The position numbers and the translations under genes were made by a program. A DNA stretch of 64,000 bases from Syntrophotalea acetylenivorans (GTDB lineage: Bacteria; Desulfobacterota; Desulfuromonadia; Desulfuromonadales; Syntrophotaleaceae): the NCBI RefSeq assembly GCF_001887775.1, contig NZ_CP015519.1:2542001-2606000 (forward strand), in the 5' to 3' direction. Below are positions 26,037 to 34,576 of this stretch, in pieces. How positions within the stretch are numbered: the stretch's first letter is position 1; every line of letters starts with the position of its first letter. The notes under the pieces are model-generated. The model had not been told where the DNA came from and did not search any database. It saw only the letters and a program-made list of their open reading frames with translations.

Positions 26037-26312
26037 CATTCTGGTGGCGATTCAGTTGGTTCCCAAGTGCCAACCCTTTTGTTGTGTCGTGTGGCAACGT
26101 CAATTCGAAGAAGATGAGTCCGGCCGAATAGCTGGGCGAAGCAACTGTATAATCCCTGAACCCGCCTTTTTGTTGCCATCTAAGATAATTACAGTCCTTT
26201 TTTTGTTAAATGATGCTGTTTCAACCAACGAAACAATGGAAGTTTGTTTTTTGTTGAGTTAATATCTCATAATTCATTTTTTACCACGTGCTCGAAGGGG
26301 GGACAGAAAGCA

Positions 26313-26963
26313 ATGTCTATTAAAACTCGCCTAACGTTAGAGCTTGCGAAGAGGGTGCTCCCGAAAGAGCGGTTTGCGGTAAACTTGAGGGAAAGAAAAG
26401 TAAGCAAGAATGCCGCGCCGGTATATCTTACCTTCGACGATGGTCCTCATCCTGATTTCACACCGAGGCTTCTTGACGAGATTACTAAATTAAAAGCCAA
26501 GGCAACTTTTTTTGTTCTTGGGAAACGGGCACAACTTTACCCGAATTTAGTTCGCCGTATACTCGCTGAAGGGCATTCGGTTGGAACTCACACCTGGAGC
26601 CACTGGAGTGCACGGAAGGTGTCTGTCGCAACTTGGATCAAAGACGTACAATGCGCTCGTCATGAAGTGGAAGACATCACAGGGAAACCGTGCAAGCTTT
26701 TCCGCCCCCCCTACGGCGAACTAACGCCATTATCTCTTCTTGCTCTTATGCGAGAAGGTATCCGCACCATTCACTGGTCACAAGATACAAAGGATTTTGC
26801 CTGTACCTCTAAATCAAAGTTCTGTCAGTGGTTTGCTGACAACACACCTACGCCTGGCACAATCGTTCTTATGCATGACCTGACCGCCCTAACGCACGAA
26901 AACTTACTCGAAGGTTGCTCACATTGGCAGGAAAACACCGAGTTTTTGTCAATCCCGGAGTAA
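26313..26963 (+). CDS. Polysaccharide deacetylase (NodB homology domain)
   Basis: 216 residues, a nearly bare CE4 domain. Motif 1 TFDDGPHPDFTP has the catalytic base and metal Asp, motif 2 GTHTWSH the two metal-binding histidines, motif 3 FRPPYGE, and motif 5 IVLMHD. Such enzymes remove N-acetyl groups from chitin-like or cell-wall/exopolysaccharide amino sugars. No signal peptide is visible, so it may act in the cytoplasm on a precursor. AAGGGGGG stands before ATG 26313. It lies between two inverted IS3 copies and is AT-richer than the flanking chromosome, suggesting acquisition by transfer. Confidence 0.88.
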   Translation: MSIKTRLTLELAKRVLPKERFAVNLRERKVSKNAAPVYLTFDDGPHPDFTPRLLDEITKLKAKATFFVLGKRAQLYPNLVRRILAEGHSVGTHTWSHWSARKVSVATWIKDVQCARHEVEDITGKPCKLFRPPYGELTPLSLLALMREGIRTIHWSQDTKDFACTSKSKFCQWFADNTPTPGTIVLMHDLTALTHENLLEGCSHWQENTEFLSIPE

Positions 26964-27089
26964 GGGGAGATAGGCCGCCCTCAGTTGCGTTAGAATATTT
27001 CTCCCGCCCTTTCGTCGCAAGAGGCGTATCATAAAAGCATGAACCTCCCATTTCACTTCTGGTGCTAGACCTATATCTTTTCCACTAAA

Positions 27090-28004
27090 CTACACAGATT
27101 TAGCCCATGAGATCAGTTCCTTTCGTCCCCAAATCATTGAATACATAGTGGGCACATATTTCCCCTCCTCGTATAGACGACGTCGTGTGCCCGAGGTTCT
27201 TGTAGCAAATTCTAGATCTTTTTCTGACCCCCTGTGCCGCATAAGGTAGGCGCCCCGCTCTAAAGGACGCGTTTGCAGGAAAGAAAGCCTAGGACTTATC
27301 TCTAACAGTTGAGGATCGTGAAACCAGCTTGATGAAACTAAACCTCGGACATGTTTGCGACGGATCAACAGTTCAGCAATTCGCAGGTAATAACGATCAA
27401 AACCTTCCTCATTGAACTCATCTAGGTATTCAGTATTAGTGTGACTACGCAACCAAACCCCTTTTCCTCTACAGCGAACATAGTTAAATAACGATTGAAC
27501 ACTACGCTCCCTGGCAACCGCAAGAATACAGCTTGACAACGGTATGCGATCGTTCAAATCAAAATCCTCAGCTCCGCAAGGAACGGTCAATGCAAAAACA
27601 AAACGCGCATATTTCACAAGGGGTGACTTAGGCTGGTTGGGCAAATTTTCACTCATATCTTTCAGGCCGTTAGCCATCCGTTCGAATGCAGCTGGGTAAA
27701 ATGCCAAAATGCTATCAGGTAAGTTTTCACTCTCCACTAACTTTGGAGTTTTTAGTGCTAACAATGCTGCTAGAGATATTTTTAAACTACAGCGTTCTTC
27801 TTTTGACAAATGTGATAGTTTCTCTTCGAATACTTGTTCGGTGTATTTTTCCGGCACCTGGTTAGCAGTAGTATGGATCCAGCGACTAGACTCTAATTCA
27901 ATGAGTGAATATATGTTAGAAACAGCTTTTTCGTGAGGTCCTTGCACCGATTTAGCCAGTTGAACGAAGATCTCATGCGCTTGAGCAGACATTAAGGTTT
28001 TCAT
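27090..28004 (-). CDS. Protein of unknown function (IS-bracketed cargo)
   Basis: 304 residues, soluble, with no membrane helix or signal peptide. The first 140 residues look helical; the C-terminal part is basic and aromatic (LERGAYLMRHRGSEKDLEFA, RRRLYEEGKYVPTMYSM). I do not recognise a family. It converges with the polysaccharide deacetylase (126 bp between stops) and shares the same IS3-flanked segment with lower GC, so the two may have arrived together. No function is proposed. Confidence 0.7.
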   Translation of the reverse strand: MKTLMSAQAHEIFVQLAKSVQGPHEKAVSNIYSLIELESSRWIHTTANQVPEKYTEQVFEEKLSHLSKEERCSLKISLAALLALKTPKLVESENLPDSILAFYPAAFERMANGLKDMSENLPNQPKSPLVKYARFVFALTVPCGAEDFDLNDRIPLSSCILAVARERSVQSLFNYVRCRGKGVWLRSHTNTEYLDEFNEEGFDRYYLRIAELLIRRKHVRGLVSSSWFHDPQLLEISPRLSFLQTRPLERGAYLMRHRGSEKDLEFATRTSGTRRRLYEEGKYVPTMYSMIWGRKELISWAKSV

Positions 28005-28436
28005 ACGATACCCTCCTGTTTTGTAAATATTTGGAGATTGATAGGAAATTGCATTGACTGGTCTACCCTACGACGCTTGAGGCACCCTTCTCTGGCCATA
28101 AAATGAGCCCCCCCCAACTCAACAAAAATTAATAAATACTAGACCTTCACTTAACTACTAGTCAACTTCAATAAAGGTTATTGTTCACTATCCAGCCCAA
28201 AGGTCTCGAATAGAGAACGGGTAATATGTGCTGCGCCTACCAAAGTTACCCCGTAATGTTTTTGTGTTTTTGTTCCGAAAAGCAAAACAGTCAGCAAACC
28301 GCCGTTTCAAATCTAAGCAATTACGTCCGATTTCAGTCTCTTTCAGCGCCGAACTACGCTGTGCCGGCGGGTGTCAATATAGTTGTCGCCTCAGTCTCGT
28401 TATGCTGCTTCGCTACTTAGGTCCTCTTCGGGGGAC
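28005..28436. other. Non-coding gap
   Basis: AT-rich to position 28200, then more mixed. Probably holds the promoter of the minus-strand unknown gene, but I see no convincing element or gene. Confidence 0.4.
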
Positions 28437-28454
28437 TGAATCGCCACCAGAATG

Positions 28455-29327
28455 CTAGACACTCTGGGTTTTGCTGAAATGGCGCCTTTCGAACTCCATT
28501 GGCGACAGGTTGTCATTGTAACCGTGACGGCGAACCGGGTTGTAGAACATTTCGATGTAGTTGAAGATATCGCGCCGGGCCTCTTCTCGGTCCTTGTAGG
28601 TCTTGCGTCTGATTCGCTCTCGTTTTAAGAGTTGGAAGAAGCTCTCTGCGACAGCGTTGTCGTAGCAATTACCACGGCGGCTCATGCTGCACAGCAGATT
28701 TTGCGTCTTTAGGAAATTCTGCCAGTCGCTACTCGTGTACTGGGTTCCTTGGTCGGAGTGGACCAACACCGGGTTCTTTGGTTTGCGCCGCCACACCGCC
28801 ATGAGCAACGCGTTGAGTACGAGATCGACCTGCATCTTGGGTTGCATTGACCAGCCCACGACCTGACGGGAAAACAGGTCTATGACGACGGCCAGGAACA
28901 ACCACCCTTCATAGGTGCGAATATAGGTGATGTCGGTGGCCCAGGCCTGATTGGGTTGTTGGACATCGAAGTCCTGATTGAGATGGTTGTCGGCCAAGAC
29001 AGAAACCTTACCGCCTTTATGCCGGGGCTTGTTGTAGCCTACCTGGGCTTTCAGCCCGGCCTGTTTCATCAGGCGGGCCACCCGGTTCGGACCACAGGTC
29101 TCGCCGATTTCACGCAGATCTTTATAGACCTTGCGATAACCATAGACACAGCCACTCTCCAGCCAGAGTTGTTTGATGAGTCCCGACAACCTCTCGTCGT
29201 CCTTCTGCCGGCCCGACTTGGGTTGCTTGATCCAGGCGTAGTAGCCGCTGCGGTGAACCTGCATCATCCGGCACAGGTTGCGAATAGCGAACTGCCCTAG
29301 GTGTGCCCGGATAAAGGCATACCTCAC
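28455..29327 (-). CDS. IS3 transposase OrfB (copy 2)
   Basis: 290 residues, the same DDE transposase as copy 1 with two residue changes. The catalytic motifs are intact, so the copy may be functional. Confidence 0.95.
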   Translation of the reverse strand: MRYAFIRAHLGQFAIRNLCRMMQVHRSGYYAWIKQPKSGRQKDDERLSGLIKQLWLESGCVYGYRKVYKDLREIGETCGPNRVARLMKQAGLKAQVGYNKPRHKGGKVSVLADNHLNQDFDVQQPNQAWATDITYIRTYEGWLFLAVVIDLFSRQVVGWSMQPKMQVDLVLNALLMAVWRRKPKNPVLVHSDQGTQYTSSDWQNFLKTQNLLCSMSRRGNCYDNAVAESFFQLLKRERIRRKTYKDREEARRDIFNYIEMFYNPVRRHGYNDNLSPMEFERRHFSKTQSV

Positions 29328-29599
29328 CGGGACTCTTTGGCGAAGTATGCGGTGGCCTTTTTTAAAATATCTCGCTCTTCGGTAACCCGTTTCAGTTCGG
29401 CACGAAGCCGCTTGATCTCGGCATCCTGGTCGAGACTCGGGTCGTGCTGGGGACCTGAAGCGTATTTCTTGCGCCAGGCATATAGGCTGTGGGTGGTCAC
29501 TCCCAGACGCTGAGCGACATCGTAAACGGAGTAGCCGCGCTCGGTGATTTGCTTGACGGCTTCGATCTTGAACTCTTCAGTGTAACGCTTGCTGCTCAT
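29324..29599 (-). CDS. IS3 transposase OrfA (copy 2)
   Basis: 91 residues, identical in protein sequence to the copy 1 OrfA. The A6G slippery heptamer is retained. Confidence 0.93.
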   Translation of the reverse strand: MSSKRYTEEFKIEAVKQITERGYSVYDVAQRLGVTTHSLYAWRKKYASGPQHDPSLDQDAEIKRLRAELKRVTEERDILKKATAYFAKESR

Positions 29600-29734
29600 G
29601 GGTTCCTCCTGAGTCATTTTTTATAACCCAGGAGTGTCTACAAAACTAGGGGCGATTCAAAGGGACTCGGGAGTTTTCTCAATCAGTCTTACGTGGGGGA
29701 GTTATGTGACTCCATAAAGAAGGGAGCAATCCAC

Positions 29735-29816
29735 GGCAAGATTACGGCAAGGCTTCATTGTTGTGGCCGAATAGCACCACAAGATTACCGCAAGGTTACA
29801 GCAAGATTGCAAAAAG
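29735..29816 (+). repeat. Iteron-like 11-bp direct repeats
   Basis: Units of the form GCAAGATTAC plus one base: GCAAGATTAC-G-GCAAGGCTTC near 29737, then ACAAGATTAC-C-GCAAGGTTAC-A-GCAAGATTGC near 29780. Spacing is 11 bp within each group. They lie near the right end of the island and may be arm-type binding sites for the integrase or Xis (inference). Confidence 0.6.
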
Positions 29817-30101
29817 GCGGACGGTCATCGTTGAAGGTTATGATTTTCCCCTGCCACAAAAGGCCGAGTCCGCCTGGAATGGTTCTGAGGCTGTCCATGG
29901 GTCCTTCTGGGCGATTATCTGCGGGTAACGACAACCTCGGAGCCATTTCTAGCGCCAGCATTCACCAAAGATGTCCTTCCTTTGTGGGTGGCAGCATGAA
30001 GTTATAACGGAAACTTTTGGTGGTATTTTTTACGGTATCCGATTTTTGTCATTGTGGCCAGAGGGCGAAAAAACAGCTGCTTAGGCAGTCTGTTTGATGG
30101 A

Positions 30102-30153
30102 CACCCCCCGCCATTAATAACAAGGGCTTAGCCGATAGTGGCTGAGCCCTTGT
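30102..30153 (+). repeat. Right att-like repeat with degenerate tRNA end and terminator
   Basis: ACCCCCCGCCA resembles the tRNA-Ser 3' end. AACAAGGGCTTAGCCGAT (30118-30135) is identical to 21595-21612, and the following GGCTGAGCCCTTGTT completes a hairpin with one G-T wobble. Marks the right border of the island; it also serves as a terminator facing the minus-strand permease. Confidence 0.75.
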
Positions 30154-30195
30154 TTTGTTTATGGATCGGCTTTGGGTGTTTGGGCTGCCGGTTTC

Positions 30196-31251
30196 TTAAT
30201 GGTGGCCTGGGTTTTTCCACAGGCTGCGAACGATAAGAACTAAAAGCAGCAGGGTCCAGAATATAGCCAGTGGTGAATCTGTGTGTTCTTCCCCTTTAGA
30301 GACCCAGTCGCTGATGCTGGCACCGGTCCAGGCGTAAATACGATTGAGCAACCAACCCGCAAACAGTGAGCAGCCGGCGATGGCAGCCAGGTAGATGACC
30401 GTTACCTTTTTGCCCCAGAACCGGCCGATTACGGTCAGGGTGGCAGCATTGGTGGCCGGCCCTGCAAGGAGAAATACCAGCGCCGCACCGGGAGAGAGGC
30501 CTTTGAGTACCAGGGCCGCAGCGATCGGGGTGGAGGCACTGGCGCAGATGTAGATAGGGATGCCGATCAGCAGCATGGCCAACAGCGAGGTGTATTCCCC
30601 GCTGAGATAGCGCAGGAAGAAGGTCTCCGGGACAAAGAAGCTGATGATGCCGCTGATCAGAATACCGATTAACAGCCATTTGCCGATATCGCCCAGCAGA
30701 TCGCCGAAAGCGAATTTCAGACCGGCGCCAAGTTTTTGCCGCAGGTTTTCCGGGTGGTGGTGATGCTCTTCACAGCAGTTGCTCTTGCAGCAGCTGTCGG
30801 CTTCTTCCTCATCAATAGCTTCTTCGGTGGCCTGATCGGCTGGCAATAGGTTGATGCAGAGCCCTGTTACGGTGGCGGTAAAAAAAGCCGCGAGAGGTCG
30901 CAATACCGTCATAATGGGATCGAGCAGGGCATAGGTAATGGCGATGGAATCGACTCCCGTTTCGGGTGTCGAGATCAGAAAGGCTGCCGAGGCACCGTTG
31001 CTGGCTCCGTGTTTACGTAGCCCGACGGCCGCAGGGATGACACCGCAGGAACAGAGGGGCAGCGGGACGCCGAACAGGGAGGCTTTGATGACTGAGCCGA
31101 CGCTGCTGTGGCCAAGGTGTCGGGCGACAAAGTCTTCAGGGACAAAGGCTTTGAGCAGGCCCGCGGCAAAAAATCCGAACAGCACGAAGGGGGCGGCCTC
31201 GACGAGCAAGCGCCAGCTAGCCAATAAAATTCCGATGATCATATCGAACAT
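30196..31251 (-). CDS. DUF318/ArsP-like permease (SO_0444 type, putative metal efflux)
   Basis: 351 residues in two homologous membrane halves, each with the conserved permease motif (PLPLCSCGVIPAAVGLRKHGAS in the first, CASASTPIAAALVLKGLS in the second; the long one lies near residues 60-81). Between them is a cytoplasmic loop rich in Cys and His (DSCCKSNCCEEHHHHPE, about 152-168), a likely metal-binding site. Relatives annotated SO_0444 are proposed Cu/Zn exporters and ArsP relatives export organoarsenicals; the His/Cys loop favours a transition metal. It is a lone gene just outside the island. Confidence 0.85.
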   Translation of the reverse strand: MFDMIIGILLASWRLLVEAAPFVLFGFFAAGLLKAFVPEDFVARHLGHSSVGSVIKASLFGVPLPLCSCGVIPAAVGLRKHGASNGASAAFLISTPETGVDSIAITYALLDPIMTVLRPLAAFFTATVTGLCINLLPADQATEEAIDEEEADSCCKSNCCEEHHHHPENLRQKLGAGLKFAFGDLLGDIGKWLLIGILISGIISFFVPETFFLRYLSGEYTSLLAMLLIGIPIYICASASTPIAAALVLKGLSPGAALVFLLAGPATNAATLTVIGRFWGKKVTVIYLAAIAGCSLFAGWLLNRIYAWTGASISDWVSKGEEHTDSPLAIFWTLLLLVLIVRSLWKNPGHH

Positions 31252-31650
31252 GAGGGGAGGAGCCTTTCTTGTTTAAGGTAATGTATGGCGTCAGCAGCTT
31301 GCCGGAATTCTGCCCGGTCACCTGCTCTCGGTCTCTTTGTTCGGAGTGCCCTTTGAAACGCATTTCGCAGATTTGTTTGGATATTATAGTACGATTAGTG
31401 ACTAGACGCCAAAGGTGCCGTCGGTTTGTGCTGAAATTGATCGATTGGGATTCGCTGGACTTCTCTCCAGCGTTTTTTTCTATGGGATATTGAATCTATT
31501 TAGTCTGTTGGCTGTTTTGCGGCTGCCAGGGCTTGAACAATGGCTCGGGCCGAATTACATTGCTAAGAGTCTGTCGAGCTTGGGGGATGAAAGTAGATCC
31601 ATTCCGATGTTCGACGTTCTCCTGGTTAACCACTATTTCGGGATTGATTC
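31252..31650. other. Divergent intergenic region
   Basis: Between the minus-strand permease and the plus-strand activator. It should hold both promoters; I see no convincing pair and no gene. Confidence 0.4.
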
Positions 31651-33120
31651 ATGGCGGAGGGTGATCAGACATATACGGAGAGTTGCCTGCCGGTGGCGGC
31701 GCCCGACCTGGTCGTTGCAGAAACGGTTGATGGGAGATGGCAGGTAGTTTCCGTCTCCGAGCAATTGGCGGCGTTTTTTGGTCTGACCGTTAAGGAGATG
31801 CAGCATCGCCTTTTGGGCTCTTCTTTGGCCGACACGGAGCCCTCTTTGTTGGGGTTGGCACGGGAGGTGGCAGCCGGTGATGTTCCGTTAAGGGATGTGC
31901 GCGTCCGCTTTCCCGGAGGCGGCCGGCCGGTAATGGTTGCCGAGGCGGCCAGTGGTTTAAGTGAGGACTTTAGTCGCCGAAGGGTGTATTTCCATTTTCG
32001 CCCCTTGTCTTCTAGTGAAAAGGATCAAGCGCTTGTTCAGCACGGCATGGTCGGCGTCAGTCCCATCATGCGTGAGGTTTTTCGTAAGATCGCTCTCTAT
32101 GCGCCTGTCGATGCTTCTGCCGTGGTGACCGGTGAGACCGGTACGGGCAAAGAACTGGTAGCCCGAGCTCTGCACGACAGCAGTTTGCGACGGGACGGAC
32201 CCTATGTGGCGGTCAACTGCTCAGCTATTTCCGAAGAGTTGCTTGAGTCGGAACTGTTCGGCCATGAAAAGGGGGCTTTTACAGGGGCTTTGCGCACTCA
32301 TCGCGGGCGTTTTGAGAGGGCCGATGGCGGCACCTTGTTTCTGGATGAAATTGGTGACATGCCGTTGCACACCCAGACCAAATTGTTGCGGGTTCTGGAG
32401 GAAGGAGTTGTTGAGCGAGTCGGAGCGGAACGGGAGCGATGCGTCGACGTGCGTATCGTGGCGGCGACCAACGTGCCCCTGGAGAAGGCGGTTGGCCGGG
32501 GTCGCTTTCGGGCCGATCTCTATCATCGTCTGTCGGTGTTGCGGATTCATTTGCCGGCTCTGCGCGAGCGTCCTGAAGATATCCCGGCCCTGGTCGACCA
32601 CTTTCTACGCCAGTTCAGTCGCAAGTACCGGCGTACTATCCATCGCCTTACCCCTGAAGCTATCACCCTTTTGCAGTCCTATCTGTGGCCCGGCAATATA
32701 CGGGAGCTGCGCAACGTGCTCGAGCGGGTTTTTATCGAAACCCGTTCTGAAGCCATTGGCGCCAGGGCTTTTCGGGAATGGGTTCGGGAACGCCAGGATT
32801 TTTCACCTGGTCAGTGGGATAATAAGGAGAGCGGTTCAATTCCCAGTCCCGCGGTCATGCTGCCTCACCCCCTGGCTTCGTCGCAGGCCGAATCGATTGG
32901 GTCCGGTGACAAGGTGCTCGAGGCCGAATACGCATCCGATCGCACCCCTTCTCGCCGATCAACACGTCCGGCCAATTTGAGCGAAACGGCTATACGCCGT
33001 GCCTACCAAGCTGCAGAGGGCAATCTTGCTGCGGCTGCCCGCCTGCTTGGCATTCATCGCGCCACCCTTTATCGCTATCTGAAAAAACTGGATATTTCTC
33101 GAGAGGATTTGCAGGGCTAA
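31651..33120 (+). CDS. Sigma-54-dependent activator with PAS-like sensor, next to hsp20 genes
   Basis: 489 residues. The N-terminal 115 form a PAS-like domain (VVAETVDGRWQVVSVSEQLA). The AAA+ domain (about 130-370) has Walker A GETGTGKE, ESELFGHEKGAFTGA and GGTLFLDEIGD, and a Fis-type HTH ends the protein (AAARLLGIHRATLYRYLKKL). There is no receiver domain, so it responds to a ligand, redox signal or partner rather than phosphorylation. It lies directly before a sigma-54 promoter with paired palindromes that drives two Hsp20 genes. Control of that heat- or stress-induced operon is the simplest reading (inference). The ribosome-binding site at 31651 is weak. Confidence 0.93.
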   Translation: MAEGDQTYTESCLPVAAPDLVVAETVDGRWQVVSVSEQLAAFFGLTVKEMQHRLLGSSLADTEPSLLGLAREVAAGDVPLRDVRVRFPGGGRPVMVAEAASGLSEDFSRRRVYFHFRPLSSSEKDQALVQHGMVGVSPIMREVFRKIALYAPVDASAVVTGETGTGKELVARALHDSSLRRDGPYVAVNCSAISEELLESELFGHEKGAFTGALRTHRGRFERADGGTLFLDEIGDMPLHTQTKLLRVLEEGVVERVGAERERCVDVRIVAATNVPLEKAVGRGRFRADLYHRLSVLRIHLPALRERPEDIPALVDHFLRQFSRKYRRTIHRLTPEAITLLQSYLWPGNIRELRNVLERVFIETRSEAIGARAFREWVRERQDFSPGQWDNKESGSIPSPAVMLPHPLASSQAESIGSGDKVLEAEYASDRTPSRRSTRPANLSETAIRRAYQAAEGNLAAAARLLGIHRATLYRYLKKLDISREDLQG

Positions 33121-33154
33121 GTGACGCACCGTCAAGCCCGCCCCGCTCCCCATG

Positions 33155-33216
33155 TGTCGCAAGCTGTCCTGTCTGCAACGTTGCAAGGTTCTTGCGACAC
33201 TGTGTGCGACGTCGCA
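33155..33216. promoter_or_regulatory. Paired palindromes, putative enhancer of the hsp20 operon
   Basis: TGCAACGTTGCA (33174-33185) and TGCGACGTCGCA (33205-33216) have centres 31 bp apart, three helical turns. TGTCGCAAG (33155-33163) and CTTGCGACA (33191-33199) form an outer inverted repeat. They lie 75-135 bp upstream of the sigma-54 promoter and differ from the TTTTGCA palindromes near the left end of the window. Confidence 0.75.
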
Positions 33217-33288
33217 ACCTTTCTGCGGCTTTTCCTGATAAACGTTGTAAGCTATTGAAACTAAACGGTTGTGGCTGTTTTTTTGAAG

Positions 33289-33306
33289 TTGGCACGGGCC
33301 TTGTTA
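33289..33306 (+). promoter_or_regulatory. Sigma-54 promoter of the hsp20 operon
   Basis: TTGGCACGGGCCTTGTTA has a consensus -24 half (TGGCACG) with GG at 33291-33292; the -12 half reads TTGT instead of TTGC at the right spacing. The leader to ATG 33366 is about 50 nt. Confidence 0.8.
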
Positions 33307-33365
33307 AGTAAGTGGATGAAAGCTGAATAAAACCTTTCAGACTTATTCACAACAAGGAGGCCAGT

Positions 33366-33815
33366 ATGTTCAGTAAAGATCTTTTTAGAGAAATGGAACT
33401 CTTGCGGCGGGAAATCGACGATGTCTTTCGTGGCAGTGCCGGGCGGCGAATGTTCGATTCGGTGTTCATGCCCGGCATCGGCCAGAGAGGTTACCCGTTA
33501 ATCAACCTGCACAACGACGAGGATAATTTGTACGTTGAAACGTTGCTTCCCGGGGTCGATCCTTCCGAGCTAGAGATGACTGTTCAGCAAAATACTCTGA
33601 CCATCTCCGGTGAACGCCACAAAGCTGAAACGCCGGAAAAGGTCGTATGGCATCGCCGCGAACGAGGCGCTGGAAAATTCCTGCGAACCGTCGAACTGCC
33701 ACTCGATGTGAAAACCGATGAGGTCCGGGCCGAATACAAGGACGGTTTGCTGAGGGTGACTCTGCCAAAGGCTGAAGCTGCCAAACCGACCCGGGTGGCG
33801 ATTGAAGCGTCCTGA
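33366..33815 (+). CDS. Hsp20/alpha-crystallin family small heat shock protein (first copy)
   Basis: 149 residues. The N-terminal arm (about 1-45) precedes an alpha-crystallin domain (about 45-140) with NLHNDEDNLYVETLLPGVDP, NTLTISGERH and the conserved A-x-x-x-n-G-L-x-v-x-l-P motif (AEYKDGLLRVTLPK). It holds unfolding proteins in a refoldable state. AAGGAGG precedes the ATG. It is the first gene of a two-gene sigma-54 operon, 47 bp before the second copy; ClpB, encoded just downstream, would rescue the clients. Confidence 0.95.
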   Translation: MFSKDLFREMELLRREIDDVFRGSAGRRMFDSVFMPGIGQRGYPLINLHNDEDNLYVETLLPGVDPSELEMTVQQNTLTISGERHKAETPEKVVWHRRERGAGKFLRTVELPLDVKTDEVRAEYKDGLLRVTLPKAEAAKPTRVAIEAS

Positions 33816-33862
33816 GGTAAAAACAGATTTCTCTTCACGCATTACATCAAAGGAGTGACGCC

Positions 33863-34264
33863 ATGGCTGAGAACAAAATGAGCGTATATAACGACGAAAA
33901 AGAAAAAGCTTTGACCCGCGAAGAAACCCGTGCCCAGAACAACTACCTGTCACCGGCAGTCGATATATATGAAACCGAAGACGGTCTGGTCGTAATGGCT
34001 GACCTGCCGGGTGTCGACAAAAGCGGTCTTGAAATCAATGTCGAACAGGGGGTGTTGACGCTCGAGGCCCATGCCAGTGCGGATGTTGCCGCCGACGAGA
34101 TCAGCAGGGAGTTTGCCTTGCGAAACTTTTACCGGCAATTCCGCCTGCCTGACAGCATCGACGCGAACGCCTCAAACGCAGTGCTGAAAAATGGTGTGTT
34201 GACCCTGAGCCTGCCTCGGGCTGCCGCTGCAAAGCCTCGTCGCATTGAGGTGACGACTCACTGA
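33863..34264 (+). CDS. Hsp20/alpha-crystallin family small heat shock protein (second copy)
   Basis: 133 residues with a shorter, charged N-terminus (NDEKEKALTREETRAQN) and an alpha-crystallin domain ending in LKNGVLTLSLPRAAAAKPRRIEV. It is clearly divergent from the first copy, so the two may form hetero-oligomers, as known for other Class A/B pairs (inference). AAAGGAGTG lies before the ATG. Confidence 0.95.
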   Translation: MAENKMSVYNDEKEKALTREETRAQNNYLSPAVDIYETEDGLVVMADLPGVDKSGLEINVEQGVLTLEAHASADVAADEISREFALRNFYRQFRLPDSIDANASNAVLKNGVLTLSLPRAAAAKPRRIEVTTH

Positions 34265-34297
34265 CGGCCTTTGCCTCGCAGGAGGCGACATCGGTTT

Positions 34298-34332
34298 CGG
34301 CCCTGCCGGTTGTTGGCCGCCGGGCAGGGCCG
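34298..34332 (+). terminator. GC-rich hairpin after the hsp20 pair
   Basis: CGGCCCTGCC (34298-34307) pairs with GGCAGGGCCG (34323-34332). No T run follows, so termination may be partial, allowing some read-through into clpB. Confidence 0.6.
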
Positions 34333-34576
34333 GTACGGAAAAATCCCCGAAGTTGACGAGTATCCTGTAACCCATAAAATGACGTGATATTGCACAGGAG
34401 TTTGGTGGGCCAACAAGGCCTGACCATCGCTGCCTAGCCGGTGCTAATCAGCGTTGGTCGTACCGCAGTTGACCCGACAAATAACCAGCAAGATGCGATA
34501 GATTATGGGTTGCTGGATGCTAGTATTAATTGCAGAGCCGGTTGCCCTATATCGCAGTCAAGGAGAAATACACTTT
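34333..34576 (+). other. Gap before clpB
   Basis: No gene and no convincing promoter seen; only the ribosome-binding site AAGGAGAAA at 34559-34567. Confidence 0.35.

Larger units (their letters stand above)
24832..26054 (+). mobile_element. IS3-family element, copy 1 (1223 bp)
   Basis: Terminal inverted repeats TGAATCGCCCCTAG... at 24832 and, reverse-complemented, TGAATCGCCACCAG... ending at 26054, both continuing into TAGACACTC. Two overlapping frames encode the transposase. No 3-4 bp target duplication is visible. A second copy of identical length lies inverted at 28437-29659. Confidence 0.92.
28437..29659 (-). mobile_element. IS3-family element, copy 2 (1223 bp, inverted)
   Basis: Same length and terminal repeats as copy 1 (24832-26054), in opposite orientation. 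A handful of substitutions separate the copies, for example OrfB W/R and A/V and a silent change (CTA/TTA) next to the slippery heptamer. No target duplication is visible. Confidence 0.92.
21579..30153. mobile_element. Genomic island integrated at tRNA-Ser
   Basis: About 8.6 kb between the 3' end of tRNA-Ser and a degenerate copy of the same sequence at 30102-30153. A tyrosine integrase reads toward the tRNA, with an AlpA/Xis-like gene behind it, then genes of unknown function, two IS3 copies and long non-coding stretches. An 18-bp identical core, AACAAGGGCTTAGCCGAT, lies at 21595-21612 and 30118-30135, preceded at the right by ACCCCCCGCCA against ACCCCCTCCGCCA of the tRNA. Coding sequence inside is visibly more AT-rich than its surroundings. 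Imperfect repeats suggest an old, possibly immobile island. Confidence 0.82.

Noticed and set aside
24832-29659. Target-site duplications for the two inverted IS3 copies
   Set aside because: Bases flanking each copy do not match within a copy or between copies after inversion.
21501-30200. Possible CRISPR or prophage content in the island
   Set aside because: No regularly spaced 24-40 bp repeats and no phage structural or replication genes; the 11-bp repeats at 29735-29816 are too short and too close for CRISPR.
31269-31493. A 74-codon frame in the gap before the sigma-54 activator
   Set aside because: No ribosome-binding site, no recognisable domain, starts inside the 5' region of the divergent permease gene.
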